Source: Sphingopyxis sp. LC363
GTDB taxonomy: Bacteria > Pseudomonadota > Alphaproteobacteria > Sphingomonadales > Sphingomonadaceae
DNA: 64,000 nucleotides
Assembly (NCBI RefSeq): GCF_000756385.1
Contig: NZ_JNFC01000001.1
Location: forward strand, 124,001 to 188,000
Direction of reading: 5' to 3'
Under the pieces are notes generated by a model that made no database searches, was not told the DNA's origin, and worked only from the letters and a program-made list of their open reading frames with translations. Positions 15,850 through 25,133 of the stretch are shown here, piece after piece. The stretch's first letter is position 1. Every line of letters begins with the position of its first letter. A program made the position numbers and the translations under genes.

Positions 15850-17058
15850 CTAGCGAGGGATGGCTACATTGCCTCCATCACGGAGCTGACACAAATAATC
15901 ACTCCACCACTGGGCCATTTCTACGCGCTCGGTCCAATAGGCTGACTGATTGTATATGCGCCGGATGCTGCCCGCGACCATGTGGGCGAGTGCCCGTTCG
16001 ATGGCATCCGGATTCCATTTACCGCACTCGTTCAAAAGCGATGATGCAGATGTGCGGAACCCGTGGGCTGTCATCTGCTCTTTGGAGTAGCCAAGACGAC
16101 GAAGAGCCGCATTGATTGTATTGTCGCTGATCGGTCGTGCCCGTGTCCGTACCGACGGAAAAACATACTTCCCGTTGCCAGAAAGGCCTCGCATACTTTC
16201 CAGAATCGCGAGTGCTTGGCGCGATAATGGCACAGCGTGCGGTTGGCGCATTTTCATCTTGGCAGCCGGCAGCGTCCAAACCGCCATCGCGAAGTCGATT
16301 TCTGTCCATTCCATCTGGCGCAGTTCGCCGGGCCTCTGAAAGACATGCGGGGTCAGCTTGAGTGCATGCATCACCGCTGGATCACCCACATATCCGTCAA
16401 TCGCACGGAGTAGGGCGCCAAACTCTATTGGGTCAGTGATCGACGCGAAATGTTTGACGGTCGGTTGGATTAGCGCGCCAAGCAGCATCTGTGCGGGATC
16501 GCGTTCGGCTCTCGCCGTAGCGGCGGCGTAGCGGAAAACGCGGCTCGCGAAAGACCGGACCTGCTTGGCGGTTTCTAAACGCCCGCGCCGTTCCTGCTTC
16601 TTCAACTCGTGGAGTAACTCCGCAGGCGTGATGTCGGCCACCGGCCGCCGCCCAAACTCCGCGCCTAGCAGACGCAAAAGCCAGCGATGCTTTTCGAGTG
16701 TTGCGGCTGCGACACCTTCCTTCTCGCGCTTCGCGATCAGCTCTTCGGCCACCGCCGAGAAGCTGTTGCCCGCGCTGATACTTGCAGCGATTCGAGCCTG
16801 TCGCTTGGCAGTATTGGGATCGACCGCATGGGCGAGCTGCTTCTTCGCATCATCTCTCGCCGCTCGCGCTTCGGCGAGCGTAATTGCAGGATAAGCGCCG
16901 AGCGCCAGTTTACGCTCCACTCCATGAAGGCGATATTTAACGCGCCAAAGCTTGCTGCCGATCGGATTGACCAAAAGATAAAGGCCGCCCGAATCCGAGA
17001 CCTTATAGGGCTTATCTTTTGGCTTCGCTTTGCGGATCGCGGTGTCGGTGAGCGCCAT
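15850..17058 (-). CDS. int: P4-type tyrosine integrase
   Basis: A 402-residue site-specific recombinase of the P4-like group. The N-terminal arm-binding domain (DUF4102-like) starts LTDTAIRKAKPKDKPYKVSDSGGLYLLV. The C-terminal catalytic domain shows the active-site set: R in QRPGELRQMEW, K in AAKMKMRQPH, H-x-x-R in HGFRTSASS, H in ALAHM, and the nucleophile Y in RIYNQSAYW. The ATG at 17058 is preferred to the TTG at 17073. It starts 166 bases from the 3' end of tRNA-Gly(CCC), the usual target geometry for this family, and points into the island it carries. Confidence 0.95.
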   Translation of the reverse strand: MALTDTAIRKAKPKDKPYKVSDSGGLYLLVNPIGSKLWRVKYRLHGVERKLALGAYPAITLAEARAARDDAKKQLAHAVDPNTAKRQARIAASISAGNSFSAVAEELIAKREKEGVAAATLEKHRWLLRLLGAEFGRRPVADITPAELLHELKKQERRGRLETAKQVRSFASRVFRYAAATARAERDPAQMLLGALIQPTVKHFASITDPIEFGALLRAIDGYVGDPAVMHALKLTPHVFQRPGELRQMEWTEIDFAMAVWTLPAAKMKMRQPHAVPLSRQALAILESMRGLSGNGKYVFPSVRTRARPISDNTINAALRRLGYSKEQMTAHGFRTSASSLLNECGKWNPDAIERALAHMVAGSIRRIYNQSAYWTERVEMAQWWSDYLCQLRDGGNVAIPR

Positions 17059-17223
17059 TTGGGGGCCTCGCAAATCAGGGGCTTTGGAAAGGCCCCCGGA
17101 TATGCCCCCGAATCGTTCAACTACGTGCGATCATGGACAATCACCGGAAGCCAGTGAATGCTCAAAAACTAGCGGATTTTCGGGGATTTTTCAACCATCA
17201 GCGGCTGCGCGTGGGCAGCAAGA

Positions 17224-17297
17224 TGGAGCGGGTGAAGGGAATCGAACCCTCGTCGTAAGCTTGGGAAGCTTCTGCTCTACCATTGAGCTACACCCGC
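17224..17297 (-). tRNA. tRNA-Gly(CCC)
   Basis: A full cloverleaf reads on the minus strand with encoded CCA: acceptor GCGGGTG pairing CACCCGC, D-arm GCTC/GAGC, anticodon loop TTCCCAA giving anticodon CCC, and T-arm GAGGG-TTCGATT-CCCTT. Its 3' end faces the integrase, so it is the likely attachment site of the island. No second copy of the tRNA 3' end was seen to the left, so the far boundary is beyond the window. Confidence 0.93.
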
Positions 17298-17444
17298 ATT
17301 TCAACCATTTAGCTGCTGCATGGCGCGCTGTTTTACAGTTCGTTTTACCGCAGGGGTCGAGGCACCTGCCTTTGCCGCCATCCGGATCGCCGGTCAATGG
17401 GTTCATTTCGATTTGCAGGCCGCCGGGGCCAAATGGAGCCCCGG

Positions 17445-18155
17445 CTAGACCTCGAGGCGGAATATCTGGCCCGATCCGTCGAGGACGAGCTCGTGGATCA
17501 TGTCGATCCGCTCGCCGTCCCAGTGATAGCGAAAATGGCGGCCTTGCACGGGCTTGGCGATGACGTCCGGCCAGAAGGCGGCGACACATTCGCCGCCGGG
17601 ATTGCGAACCGAGGGATAGACGATCCCGTCGCTGCCGGCGTCGCGCTGCCGGCGCGCGAAATTCTGCGACGGCGCGTAATCGTCGGGGGCGAGGAGCGCG
17701 TCGAAGCCGCCCGTCCGGATGTCGATGAGCGCGGCCTCGACGGCGCCGACGAGTTCGCGCATGTCCGAGATCCAGCCCGGTTCGTCGCGGGTGTCGAGCA
17801 GGCGCCGGGCCTGATGGTGGGTGACTTCGGCAACCGCCGTTTCGAAATTTCCGGCAGCGTAATAGGCGCCGAAATGGCCGTCATGGAATCGCCCCGGCCG
17901 GTCGGGCGAGCAATGGGTGAAGGGCGCCATCACATAGCTCGCGCCCGGTCCCGCGACGCGTCGTTCGACCGGCACGAGGTCGAGATTGCCGATCGTCTCG
18001 GCGATCCGGGGGTTCGTCTTCGCTTCGGCCGCGGCGAGCAATTCCCAATCTTCCGGCTCGGCGAGATCTTCGAACAGGTCGATCGGCGGATATTTGCTTT
18101 CGATCAGGCGGACGGCCGACGGCCAGTCGACGCGGGACAGCGGCGCGCCCGGCAT
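17445..18155 (-). CDS. RES-domain toxin (NAD+-degrading type)
   Basis: A 236-residue RES-family protein. The conserved polar triad is visible: R in PGRFHDGHFGAYYA, E in GNFETAVAEVTHH, and S in YPSVRNPGGECVAAFWP. RES toxins are phosphorylases or ADP-ribosyl-type enzymes that destroy NAD+ and stop growth. The gene follows an Xre/MbcA-type antitoxin by 7 bases in one operon. The protein is longer than minimal RES domains (about 150 residues), with an N-terminal extension common in the Xre-RES group. Confidence 0.9.
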   Translation of the reverse strand: MPGAPLSRVDWPSAVRLIESKYPPIDLFEDLAEPEDWELLAAAEAKTNPRIAETIGNLDLVPVERRVAGPGASYVMAPFTHCSPDRPGRFHDGHFGAYYAAGNFETAVAEVTHHQARRLLDTRDEPGWISDMRELVGAVEAALIDIRTGGFDALLAPDDYAPSQNFARRQRDAGSDGIVYPSVRNPGGECVAAFWPDVIAKPVQGRHFRYHWDGERIDMIHELVLDGSGQIFRLEV

Positions 18156-18162
18156 CCCTCCG

Positions 18163-18573
18163 TCACCACGCGCCGCGATAGCTGTCGAGATAACGGCGCA
18201 CGCGCATCAGGTCGGTCAGCTGGCCGCCGAGCATGATCTCGAGCGCCGAGCGGTCGCTGAAGGCGCGGTTGGGCGCCTTGACCCAGCGATAACCGCGGTC
18301 CGCCTCGGTATAGAGGAGCCGCAGCGCCTTGTGGATGCCGATGAGGTTCGAGAGGCGCGCCGCCAGATCGACGGTCCAGCGGCCATATTCGCCTTGCTTC
18401 CAGCGCTGATAGGTTCGCACGGCGATGTCGCCGAGCAGCACCGCCGCCTGCGCGTCGGTCACGCCCCAATGGTCGAAGAGCCGGATCACCGCACGCTGCA
18501 TGGCCTGCACTTCCGCATCGGAGAAGCGGAGAGCGGGCGGTGGCGGTGCGCTTTTGATGGCAACGAGTTGCAT
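18163..18573 (-). CDS. Xre/MbcA/ParS-type antitoxin
   Basis: A 136-residue antitoxin of the Xre-RES system. An N-terminal helix-turn-helix (about residues 20-65, EVQAMQRAVIRLFDHWGVTDAQAAVLLG...RTYQRWKQG) is followed by a C-terminal toxin-binding domain ending with a helix that blocks the RES site (LEIMLGGQLTDLMRVRRYLDSYRGAW). It lies directly before the toxin. A dyad TGACAATTG/CAATTGTCA upstream is a likely autoregulatory operator. Confidence 0.88.
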   Translation of the reverse strand: MQLVAIKSAPPPPALRFSDAEVQAMQRAVIRLFDHWGVTDAQAAVLLGDIAVRTYQRWKQGEYGRWTVDLAARLSNLIGIHKALRLLYTEADRGYRWVKAPNRAFSDRSALEIMLGGQLTDLMRVRRYLDSYRGAW

Positions 18574-18584
18574 AAGCCTTCCTA

Positions 18585-18625
18585 TGACAATTGGCGTATA
18601 TATAGATAAATTGCGTCAATTGTCA
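18585..18625. promoter_or_regulatory. Inverted-repeat operator/promoter of the Xre-RES operon
   Basis: TGACAATTG at 18585-18593 and CAATTGTCA at 18617-18625 form a 9-base dyad around an AT-rich centre (GTATATATAGATAAAT). The arrangement, 12 bases upstream of the antitoxin ATG, fits a promoter flanked by antitoxin sites. Confidence 0.55.
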
Positions 18626-18659
18626 ATTGGGATGGCGAATCCGCGGGGCGGCCATTCCT

Positions 18660-19130
18660 TCAGCGCGCCGATTCGAGGATCGTTTCCATCGCAACGAAGG
18701 TCGAGGTGCTTGCGACATGGGGCAGGCTCGAGATTTTTTCGCCCAGCACGATGCGATAGCGGCGGATGTCGGGGGTGCGGACCTTGAGCAGATAGTCGAA
18801 GCTGCTCGCGATCATATGGCATTCCTCGACCTCGGGAATCCGCCGCACCGCATTGTTGAACTGCTTGAGCGCTTCCTCGCGCGTGTCCGACAGCTTGACT
18901 TCGGTAAAGGCGACATGGTCGAGCCCGACCTTGGCGGGATCGACGATCGCGCGGAAGCCGGTGATCAGCCCGCTGTCGACGAGGCGCTTGACGCGCTGCT
19001 GGCAGGGGGTTTTCGAGAGGCCGACCTGGAGTGCGAGCTCGGTGAAAGTGATCCGCCCGTCGCGCCCCAGAATCGCGAGGATCTTGCGGTCATATTCGTC
19101 CAGTTCGACTGTCCAGGAGCTATTTTTCAT
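18660..19130 (-). CDS. putR: Lrp/AsnC-family regulator, probable PutR
   Basis: A 156-residue Lrp-type regulator: helix-turn-helix at about residues 25-60 (LGRDGRITFTELALQVGLSKTPCQQRVKRL) and a RAM ligand-binding domain. It is divergent from putA with an 82-base gap. In alphaproteobacteria this arrangement is that of PutR, which activates putA in response to proline. The PutA here lacks its own DNA-binding domain, in agreement with control by a separate protein. The name is by context. Confidence 0.85.
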   Translation of the reverse strand: MKNSSWTVELDEYDRKILAILGRDGRITFTELALQVGLSKTPCQQRVKRLVDSGLITGFRAIVDPAKVGLDHVAFTEVKLSDTREEALKQFNNAVRRIPEVEECHMIASSFDYLLKVRTPDIRRYRIVLGEKISSLPHVASTSTFVAMETILESAR

Positions 19131-19212
19131 GTGAATCGACTAGGATCAATCCAAAACTTGGTCAATTCGTATATGGAATCCCCGTAAACAAGTCGGATCG
19201 ACTTACGGCGAT

Positions 19213-22200
19213 ATGGTAACAGGGGGCATGACCCAAAGCCCCGACCGCGCCCCCCTCCGCACCTTGGCCCGCCGCAGCGAAGCCGACATCGTCGCCGGTC
19301 TGCGGACCGCGCTCGCAACCTCCCCGGCGAGCGTCGAGGCGGTCACCCGCCGCGGGCTCGAACTGATCCGCAAGGCGAAGGCCGACGGCGAGCGCGAGAC
19401 GCTCGTCGCGCAGTTGATGAACCGCTATCGCCTCTCGACCGAAGAGGGCGTCGTGCTGATGTGCCTTGCGGAGGCGCTGCTGCGCGTCCCCGACAATGCG
19501 ACCGCCAATGCGCTGATCCGCGACAAGATCGCCGGACGCCACTGGGCCGAGGGCGACGATGACGACAGCCCGCTGGTCGTTGCGCTGTCGGCGCGCGGGC
19601 TGTCGCTCGGTTCTGCGACGTTGATGCTCGATGCAATGGGCAGCAAGGCGAACCCGCTCAGCCTGCTCAAATCGATGATCCGCCGCTCGGGCGAGCCGGT
19701 GATCCGCCAGGCGGCGCTCGCGGCGATGAAATTGCTCGGCCAGCAATTCGTGATGGGCGAGACGATCGACGCGGCGGTCAAGCGCGCCGACAAGGAAAAG
19801 AGCGAACTCGCAAGCTTCGACATGCTCGGCGAGGCGGCGCGTACCGCCGAGGATGCCACGCGCTACTATGACAGCTATGCGAATGCCATCGCGCGCATCG
19901 GCAAGGGCGCGAAGCCCGGCGATCCGCACGCCAACCACGGCATTTCGATCAAGCTGTCGGCGCTCCACCCGCGCTACGAATATCTGCAAGCAGCGCGCGT
20001 GCGCGATGAGCTGATCCCGCGCGTGATCGAACTCGCGAAGGCGGCGCGCACGGTGAACATCCCGCTGATGATCGACGCCGAGGAAAGCGACCGGCTCGAA
20101 CCGCATATGGACGTGTTCGCGGCGCTGATCGACGCCGGGATCGCCGATGGCTGGACCGGGCTCGGCATCGTGATCCAGGCGTATCAGAAGCGCGCGCCCG
20201 CGGTGATCGACTGGCTGGCCGAGCGAGCCCGCGCGCGCGGGGTCAAACTGTCGATGCGCCTCGTCAAGGGCGCTTATTGGGATACCGAGATCAAGCGCGC
20301 GCAGACGCTGGGCTTGAGCGACTTTCCGGTGTTCACCGCGAAGCTCCACACCGATCTCAACTATATGCGCTGCGCGCAGCTGCTGCGCGACTGTCAGGAC
20401 TGCATCTATCCGGCGTTCGCGAGCCATAATGCGATGACACTCGCCTTCGTCGCCGAACTGTTCGCGGGCGCCGATTACGAGCTGCAGCGGCTGCACGGCA
20501 TGGGCGAGGGCGCGCACGACGCGCTCGTAGCGTTGTTTCCGCCGCCGCGCCCGGTGCGCGTCTATGCGCCGGTCGGCACGCATCGCGATCTGCTCGCCTA
20601 TCTCGTCCGCCGCCTGCTCGAAAATGGCGCCAACTCGAGCTTCGTGCATCAATTCTCCGACCCCGACGTCAGCGCCGAACAGCTCGCGGTCGACCCGCGC
20701 AGCGTGGCGAGCCCGGCGGTGCCCGTCATCGCGACGGGGCTCGGCCTGTTCGATCCGGTGCGGCGCAATTCGCGCGGCTACGACCTTGGCGATCCGGGCG
20801 TGTCCGAGGCGCTGGTCGCGGCGATCGGCGCGGCGCGGCGGAGCGATATGGTCGCGGCGCCGATCGTCGGCGGCGTCGCGCGGGACGGCAAGGCCGAGCC
20901 GGTGCGGAATCCCGCGACGGGCGCGGTCGTCGGGCGGGTGATCGAGGCCGACGCGGCGACGGTCGCCGATGCCGTGACCGCGGCGCGCGCGGCGCACGAC
21001 AATTGGAGCCTCGCGGGGGGCGCCTTCCGCGCCGAACGCCTCGAACGCGCCGCCGACCTGCTTGAGGAGCATGACGCGCTGTTTCTCGGCCTCGCGATCG
21101 ACGAAGCGGGGAAGACTCTCGTCGATGCGGTCGCCGAGGTGCGCGAGGCGGTCGATTTCCTCCGCTACTATGCCGCGCAGGCGCGCGCCGATTTCACTTA
21201 CCCGGTCGCGCTTCCCGGCCCGACGGGCGAGCGCAACGAGCTGATGCTCGAGGGCAAGGGCGTATTCGTTTGCATCAGCCCGTGGAACTTCCCGCTCGCG
21301 ATCTTCCTCGGGCAGGTGTCGGCGGCGCTCGCCGCGGGCAATGCGGTGCTCGCGAAGCCCGCCGAGCAGACCCCGCTGATCGCCCATGCCGCGATCGAAC
21401 TCCTGCTCGAAGCCGGCATCCCCGGCGATGTGCTTGCCTATCTTCCCGGCCGCGGCGAAAGTGTCGGCGCGGCGCTGACGAGCCACGACGACATCATCGG
21501 CGTCGCCTTCACCGGATCGACCGAGGTCGCGCGAATGATCAACCGCAGCCTCGCCGGGCGCGACGGGCCGATCGCGACGCTGATCGCCGAAACCGGCGGC
21601 GCGAACGCGATGATCGTCGATTCGACCGCGCTTCCCGAACAGGTTGCGCGCGATGCCGTCGCGTCGGCCTTCCAGTCGGCGGGCCAGCGCTGTTCGGCGC
21701 TGCGCCTGCTTTGCGTGCAGGAAGATGTGGCGGGCACGATGATCGAAATGGTCGCGGGCGCGATGGCCGAGCTCAATATCGGCGATCCCTCGGTGCTGTC
21801 GACCGACGTCGGCCCGATCATCGACGAGGAGGCGCGGGCGAACATCGCCGCCTATGTCGCCGAAGCGCGCGCCGCGGGCCGCGTGATCGCCGAGGCCGGG
21901 CGGACGAACATGCCCGCGGGCGGCCATTTCGTGCCGCCCGTCCTGATCCGGCTCGACCATGTAACTGACTTGAAGCGCGAGATTTTCGGTCCGGTGCTGC
22001 ATGTCGCGACGTGGAAGGGCGGCGAACTCGATGCGCTGATCGATGCGATCAACGCCTCGGGCTATGGGCTGACCTTGGGCGTCCACACGCGCATCGACGG
22101 CGTCGCGGCGCACATCGCGGCGCGCGCGGCGGTCGGCAACGTCTATGTCAATCGCAATCAGATCGGCGCCATCGTCGGGTCGCAGCCCTTCGGCGGGCGC

Positions 22201-22323
22201 GGCCTGTCGGGGACGGGCCCCAAGGCCGGTGGTCCGCATTACCTGCACCGCTTCGCCGAGGAAAAGTCGATCTCGACCGACATAACCGCGGCGGGCGGCA
22301 ATGCGGCGCTGATGGCGGGGTGA
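19213..22323 (+). CDS. putA: Bifunctional proline dehydrogenase / L-glutamate-gamma-semialdehyde dehydrogenase
   Basis: A 1,036-residue PutA that oxidises proline to glutamate in two steps. The proline dehydrogenase barrel covers about residues 150-450 (IDAEESDRLEP, RLVKGAYWDTEIKRAQ), and the aldehyde dehydrogenase about 520-1000, with the general-base Glu in LIAETGGANAM and the catalytic Cys in GQRCSALRLL. It lacks the N-terminal ribbon-helix-helix repressor domain of long PutAs. The start at 19213 is the first ATG; another at 19228 follows AGGGGG too closely. Product glutamate feeds the nearby glutamate dehydrogenase step. Confidence 0.97.
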   Translation: MVTGGMTQSPDRAPLRTLARRSEADIVAGLRTALATSPASVEAVTRRGLELIRKAKADGERETLVAQLMNRYRLSTEEGVVLMCLAEALLRVPDNATANALIRDKIAGRHWAEGDDDDSPLVVALSARGLSLGSATLMLDAMGSKANPLSLLKSMIRRSGEPVIRQAALAAMKLLGQQFVMGETIDAAVKRADKEKSELASFDMLGEAARTAEDATRYYDSYANAIARIGKGAKPGDPHANHGISIKLSALHPRYEYLQAARVRDELIPRVIELAKAARTVNIPLMIDAEESDRLEPHMDVFAALIDAGIADGWTGLGIVIQAYQKRAPAVIDWLAERARARGVKLSMRLVKGAYWDTEIKRAQTLGLSDFPVFTAKLHTDLNYMRCAQLLRDCQDCIYPAFASHNAMTLAFVAELFAGADYELQRLHGMGEGAHDALVALFPPPRPVRVYAPVGTHRDLLAYLVRRLLENGANSSFVHQFSDPDVSAEQLAVDPRSVASPAVPVIATGLGLFDPVRRNSRGYDLGDPGVSEALVAAIGAARRSDMVAAPIVGGVARDGKAEPVRNPATGAVVGRVIEADAATVADAVTAARAAHDNWSLAGGAFRAERLERAADLLEEHDALFLGLAIDEAGKTLVDAVAEVREAVDFLRYYAAQARADFTYPVALPGPTGERNELMLEGKGVFVCISPWNFPLAIFLGQVSAALAAGNAVLAKPAEQTPLIAHAAIELLLEAGIPGDVLAYLPGRGESVGAALTSHDDIIGVAFTGSTEVARMINRSLAGRDGPIATLIAETGGANAMIVDSTALPEQVARDAVASAFQSAGQRCSALRLLCVQEDVAGTMIEMVAGAMAELNIGDPSVLSTDVGPIIDEEARANIAAYVAEARAAGRVIAEAGRTNMPAGGHFVPPVLIRLDHVTDLKREIFGPVLHVATWKGGELDALIDAINASGYGLTLGVHTRIDGVAAHIAARAAVGNVYVNRNQIGAIVGSQPFGGRGLSGTGPKAGGPHYLHRFAEEKSISTDITAAGGNAALMAG

Positions 22324-22347
22324 GGCTGGGACGGGCCTCTACTTTCC

Positions 22348-22427
22348 TCGTCATCCCGGCGAAGGCCGGGATCTCGCCCGAGCATCTTTACGCACCGGCG
22401 AGATCCCGGCCTTCGCCGGGATGACGA
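22348..22427. repeat. REP-type long hairpin after putA
   Basis: A perfect 31-base inverted repeat (22348-22378 and 22397-22427) with an 18-base loop; the arms contain CATCCCGGCGAAGGCCGGGA, a hairpin sequence widespread between genes in sphingomonads. It may end putA transcription. The rest of the 22,324-22,620 gap shows no coding frame. Confidence 0.85.
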
Positions 22428-22620
22428 TTCGGGCGGGAATGGTCGGATTGGTCCGGGCTCCAGCCGGAAAACCACGAGGCCCGATACAGAGTGGACGGCT
22501 GTCCCGGGCAATACGTCCGAAAGCGTCTCGCGGCGAAATGCCGCGGCGACCCTGTGTTCTGGTTGCCCCCCGCAGCGGCGCCGGATTAGCCTTTTCCCGG
22601 CGGTGCGCCAATGGGGATTT

Positions 22621-23586
22621 TTACGCGCCCGGCACGCCCAGTAGCTGCGCCTGCGCCGTCAACCGCCCAGCCGCCGCCGGGTTCGCCGCGATGCCGTCCT
22701 TCAGCGCCTGCGCGGCCTTCGCCGTTTCGCCCAGCGTCATGCGGCTGCGCATCAGCATGATCCAGCGGTCGACGTCGGCCGGATTGGCCTTCAGCTTGGC
22801 TTCGAGGCCGCTCACCATGCCTTCGATCATCGCGTCCTGCTGCCCCTTGGGGAGCTGCGACGCGGCTTCCATGTCGGCGCGGCTCGGCCCCGGGATCGCG
22901 CGCGCGGCGACGGGCATTTCGTCGGGCGTCAGCGCGCGCGGCTGCGTGGCGGCGAGGCGCGCGGCGACCTCGATTTTGTGGATCTGGCCGACCTGTTCGA
23001 TCGTCCGGCGCAGATCGGCTTCCCACGGCGCCCCCTGCGGCGTGTCGGCGAGCAGCGCGAACCAGTCGTCGATCGCGCCTTTGTGATCGCCGCCGATGTC
23101 CTTTTTCACCGCAAGGAAGTAGCGCGCGCGCGGATCCTTCGCGTCGAGCGCGATCGCCTTGTCGAAAGCATCCGAAGCGGCGGCGGGCATCGGGTCGCTG
23201 TCGCTCGCCATCACCCGCGCTTCGCCGAGCGCCGACCAGAGTCCCGCCGATTCGGGCGAAAGCGCGACGGCCTTTTCATAGGCGGCCGCCGCGCCCGCGA
23301 AATCGCCGAGGTCGAATTTCGCCGCGCCGAGCGTCGTCCACGCGTCGGCACTGTCCGGTTCGCGCTGCGTCCGCGCTTCGAGGTCGGCGAGCTGGTCGGA
23401 CGGCGCGGCGGCGGTTTCGCTGGCCGGACCCGTGGCGGACGGTGCGGAATCGCGCCAGATCGCATAGCCGATGGCCGCCGCGAGCAGCACGAAAGCGGCG
23501 ATCAATATCATGCGATTGTTTCGCGTCATGCCGCCGGTCATGCCCCCGCCATCCTGTTGCTCTCGCTCATTTTTACCCCTCATCAT
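22621..23586 (-). CDS. TPR protein of CcmI/CycH type
   Basis: A protein of about 321 residues with one N-terminal membrane helix (RMILIAAFVLLAAAIGYAIW), then tetratricopeptide repeats (LADLEARTQREPDSADAWTTLGAAKFDLGDFAGAAAAYEKAVALSPES and following), a linker, and a C-terminal periplasmic domain with further helical repeats. This layout matches the C-terminal part of CcmI/CycH, which presents apocytochrome c for haem attachment. It is not next to other ccm genes, but multihaem cytochrome genes are 2-8 kb away. The start is uncertain: ATGs at 23586, 23541 and 23529 are all possible, none with a strong ribosome site. Confidence 0.7.
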   Translation of the reverse strand: MMRGKNEREQQDGGGMTGGMTRNNRMILIAAFVLLAAAIGYAIWRDSAPSATGPASETAAAPSDQLADLEARTQREPDSADAWTTLGAAKFDLGDFAGAAAAYEKAVALSPESAGLWSALGEARVMASDSDPMPAAASDAFDKAIALDAKDPRARYFLAVKKDIGGDHKGAIDDWFALLADTPQGAPWEADLRRTIEQVGQIHKIEVAARLAATQPRALTPDEMPVAARAIPGPSRADMEAASQLPKGQQDAMIEGMVSGLEAKLKANPADVDRWIMLMRSRMTLGETAKAAQALKDGIAANPAAAGRLTAQAQLLGVPGA

Positions 23587-23727
23587 ACGGCGCACGAAAA
23601 ATGCCGGCTGTGCGCTCCGTCATATTGCCTTTGCCCGGCGATGGTGTAGCCTTTGGTCCATAAGGTCGGTCAACGATAAAATCGTCAGGGGTCGCACCGG
23701 CTTTCCCAGTCAACAGGGGAGGGGTGC

Positions 23728-25083
23728 ATGGCAGTTTCGGATCACGTCGATTTTGCGACGTTCATGGAAGGCGTGAAGCGGCGCAACCCGGGGCAACCCG
23801 AGTTCGTGCAGGCGGTGCAGGAAGTGTCGGAGGACATTTTCGACTTCATCGCCGACAAGGAAGAATATCACGCGCAGCAGATATTGCGGCGTATCGCCGA
23901 ACCCGACCGGGTGGTGTCCTTCCGCGTCTGCTGGGAGGACGACAACGGCAATATCCGCGTCCAGCGCGGCTGGCGCGTCCAGAACAACAATGCGATCGGA
24001 CCCTATAAGGGCGGGATCCGTTTCCACCCGAGCGTCACCGAAAGCGTGCTCAAATTCCTGGCGTTCGAACAGACGTTCAAGAACGCGCTGACCGGGCTGC
24101 CGATGGGCGGCGGCAAGGGTGGGTCGAATTTCAACCCCAAGGGCAAGAGCGTGCGCGAGATCATGCGCTTCTGCCAAAGCTTCATGACCGAGCTTTATCG
24201 CCACATCGGCGCCGACATCGACGTGCCCGCGGGCGACATCGGCGTCGGCGGGCGCGAGATCGGCTTCATGTTCGGCCAGTATAAGCGGATCACCAACGAA
24301 TTCACCGGCGTGCTCACCGGCAAGGGGCTCGAATGGGGCGGCTCGCTGATCCGCACCGAGGCGACGGGCTATGGCGCGGTCTATTTCCTCGCCAACATGC
24401 TCGCGGCGAAGGGGCAGGATCTGGTCGGCAAGAGCGCGGTGATTTCGGGATCGGGCAATGTCGCGACGCACGCCGCCGAAAAGGTCGTGCAACTCGGCGG
24501 CAAAGTGCTGACGCTGTCCGATTCGGGCGGCTTCATCCACGATCCCGACGGGATCACGCAGGACAAGATCGACTGGGTGAAAGCGCACAAGACGCATCGC
24601 CGCGGGCGGATCGAGGAATATTGCGAAGAGTTCAAGACCGCGACCTTCACGCCCGGCAAGACGCCGTGGGGCGTGAAGTGCGACGTGGCCTTGCCCTGCG
24701 CAACGCAGAACGAACTGCTCGGCGAGGATGCCAAGACGCTGGTCAAGAACGGCTGCATCGCGGTCAGCGAGGGCGCCAACATGCCGACCAACCTCGAGGG
24801 CGTGCACGTCTTCAAGGATGCGAAGATCATGTTCGCGCCGGGCAAGGCCGCCAACGCCGGCGGCGTCGCGGTGTCGGGACTCGAAATGAGCCAGAACAGC
24901 GGCCGCCGCGCGTGGAGCGAGGGCGAACTCCAGCAGATGCTCAAGGACATCATGGACGGTATCCACAAGAATTGCCTGACCTATGGCGATCAGGGCAATG
25001 GCTATATCGACTATGTGAAAGGCGCCAATATCGCGGGATTCAAGAAGGTTGCCGACGCGATGCTGGCTTTCGGGGTGGTGTAA
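23728..25083 (+). CDS. gdhA: NADP-specific glutamate dehydrogenase
   Basis: A 451-residue hexameric-type glutamate dehydrogenase converting 2-oxoglutarate and ammonium to glutamate. Recognised motifs: GPYKGGIRFHPSV, the catalytic-lysine region LPMGGGKGGSNFNPKGKS, DVPAGDIGVGGREIGFMFGQYK, and the dinucleotide loop SGSGNVATHAAEK. Length and N-terminus fit the NADP-type bacterial enzyme. AGGGGAGGGG precedes the ATG. It is a single gene here, with the cytochrome cluster starting 50 bases downstream. Confidence 0.97.
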   Translation: MAVSDHVDFATFMEGVKRRNPGQPEFVQAVQEVSEDIFDFIADKEEYHAQQILRRIAEPDRVVSFRVCWEDDNGNIRVQRGWRVQNNNAIGPYKGGIRFHPSVTESVLKFLAFEQTFKNALTGLPMGGGKGGSNFNPKGKSVREIMRFCQSFMTELYRHIGADIDVPAGDIGVGGREIGFMFGQYKRITNEFTGVLTGKGLEWGGSLIRTEATGYGAVYFLANMLAAKGQDLVGKSAVISGSGNVATHAAEKVVQLGGKVLTLSDSGGFIHDPDGITQDKIDWVKAHKTHRRGRIEEYCEEFKTATFTPGKTPWGVKCDVALPCATQNELLGEDAKTLVKNGCIAVSEGANMPTNLEGVHVFKDAKIMFAPGKAANAGGVAVSGLEMSQNSGRRAWSEGELQQMLKDIMDGIHKNCLTYGDQGNGYIDYVKGANIAGFKKVADAMLAFGVV

Positions 25084-25133
25084 ATCGATCCAGAGCGTAA
25101 TAAGCGCCGGATTGGGAAAAAGGGGTACTGCGG

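Noticed and set aside
15850-17297. A second att copy of the tRNA-Gly(CCC) 3' end within the window
   Set aside because: I found no convincing repeat of the tRNA 3' end to the left; the boundary must be outside.
1-17300. Island as a prophage
   Set aside because: No capsid, tail, terminase or lysis genes; relaxase and coupling protein show a conjugation-type element.
19162-22248. 1,028-codon open frame antisense to putA
   Set aside because: Composition is Arg/His/Asp-rich antisense noise typical of GC-rich genes; the plus strand carries full PutA motifs.
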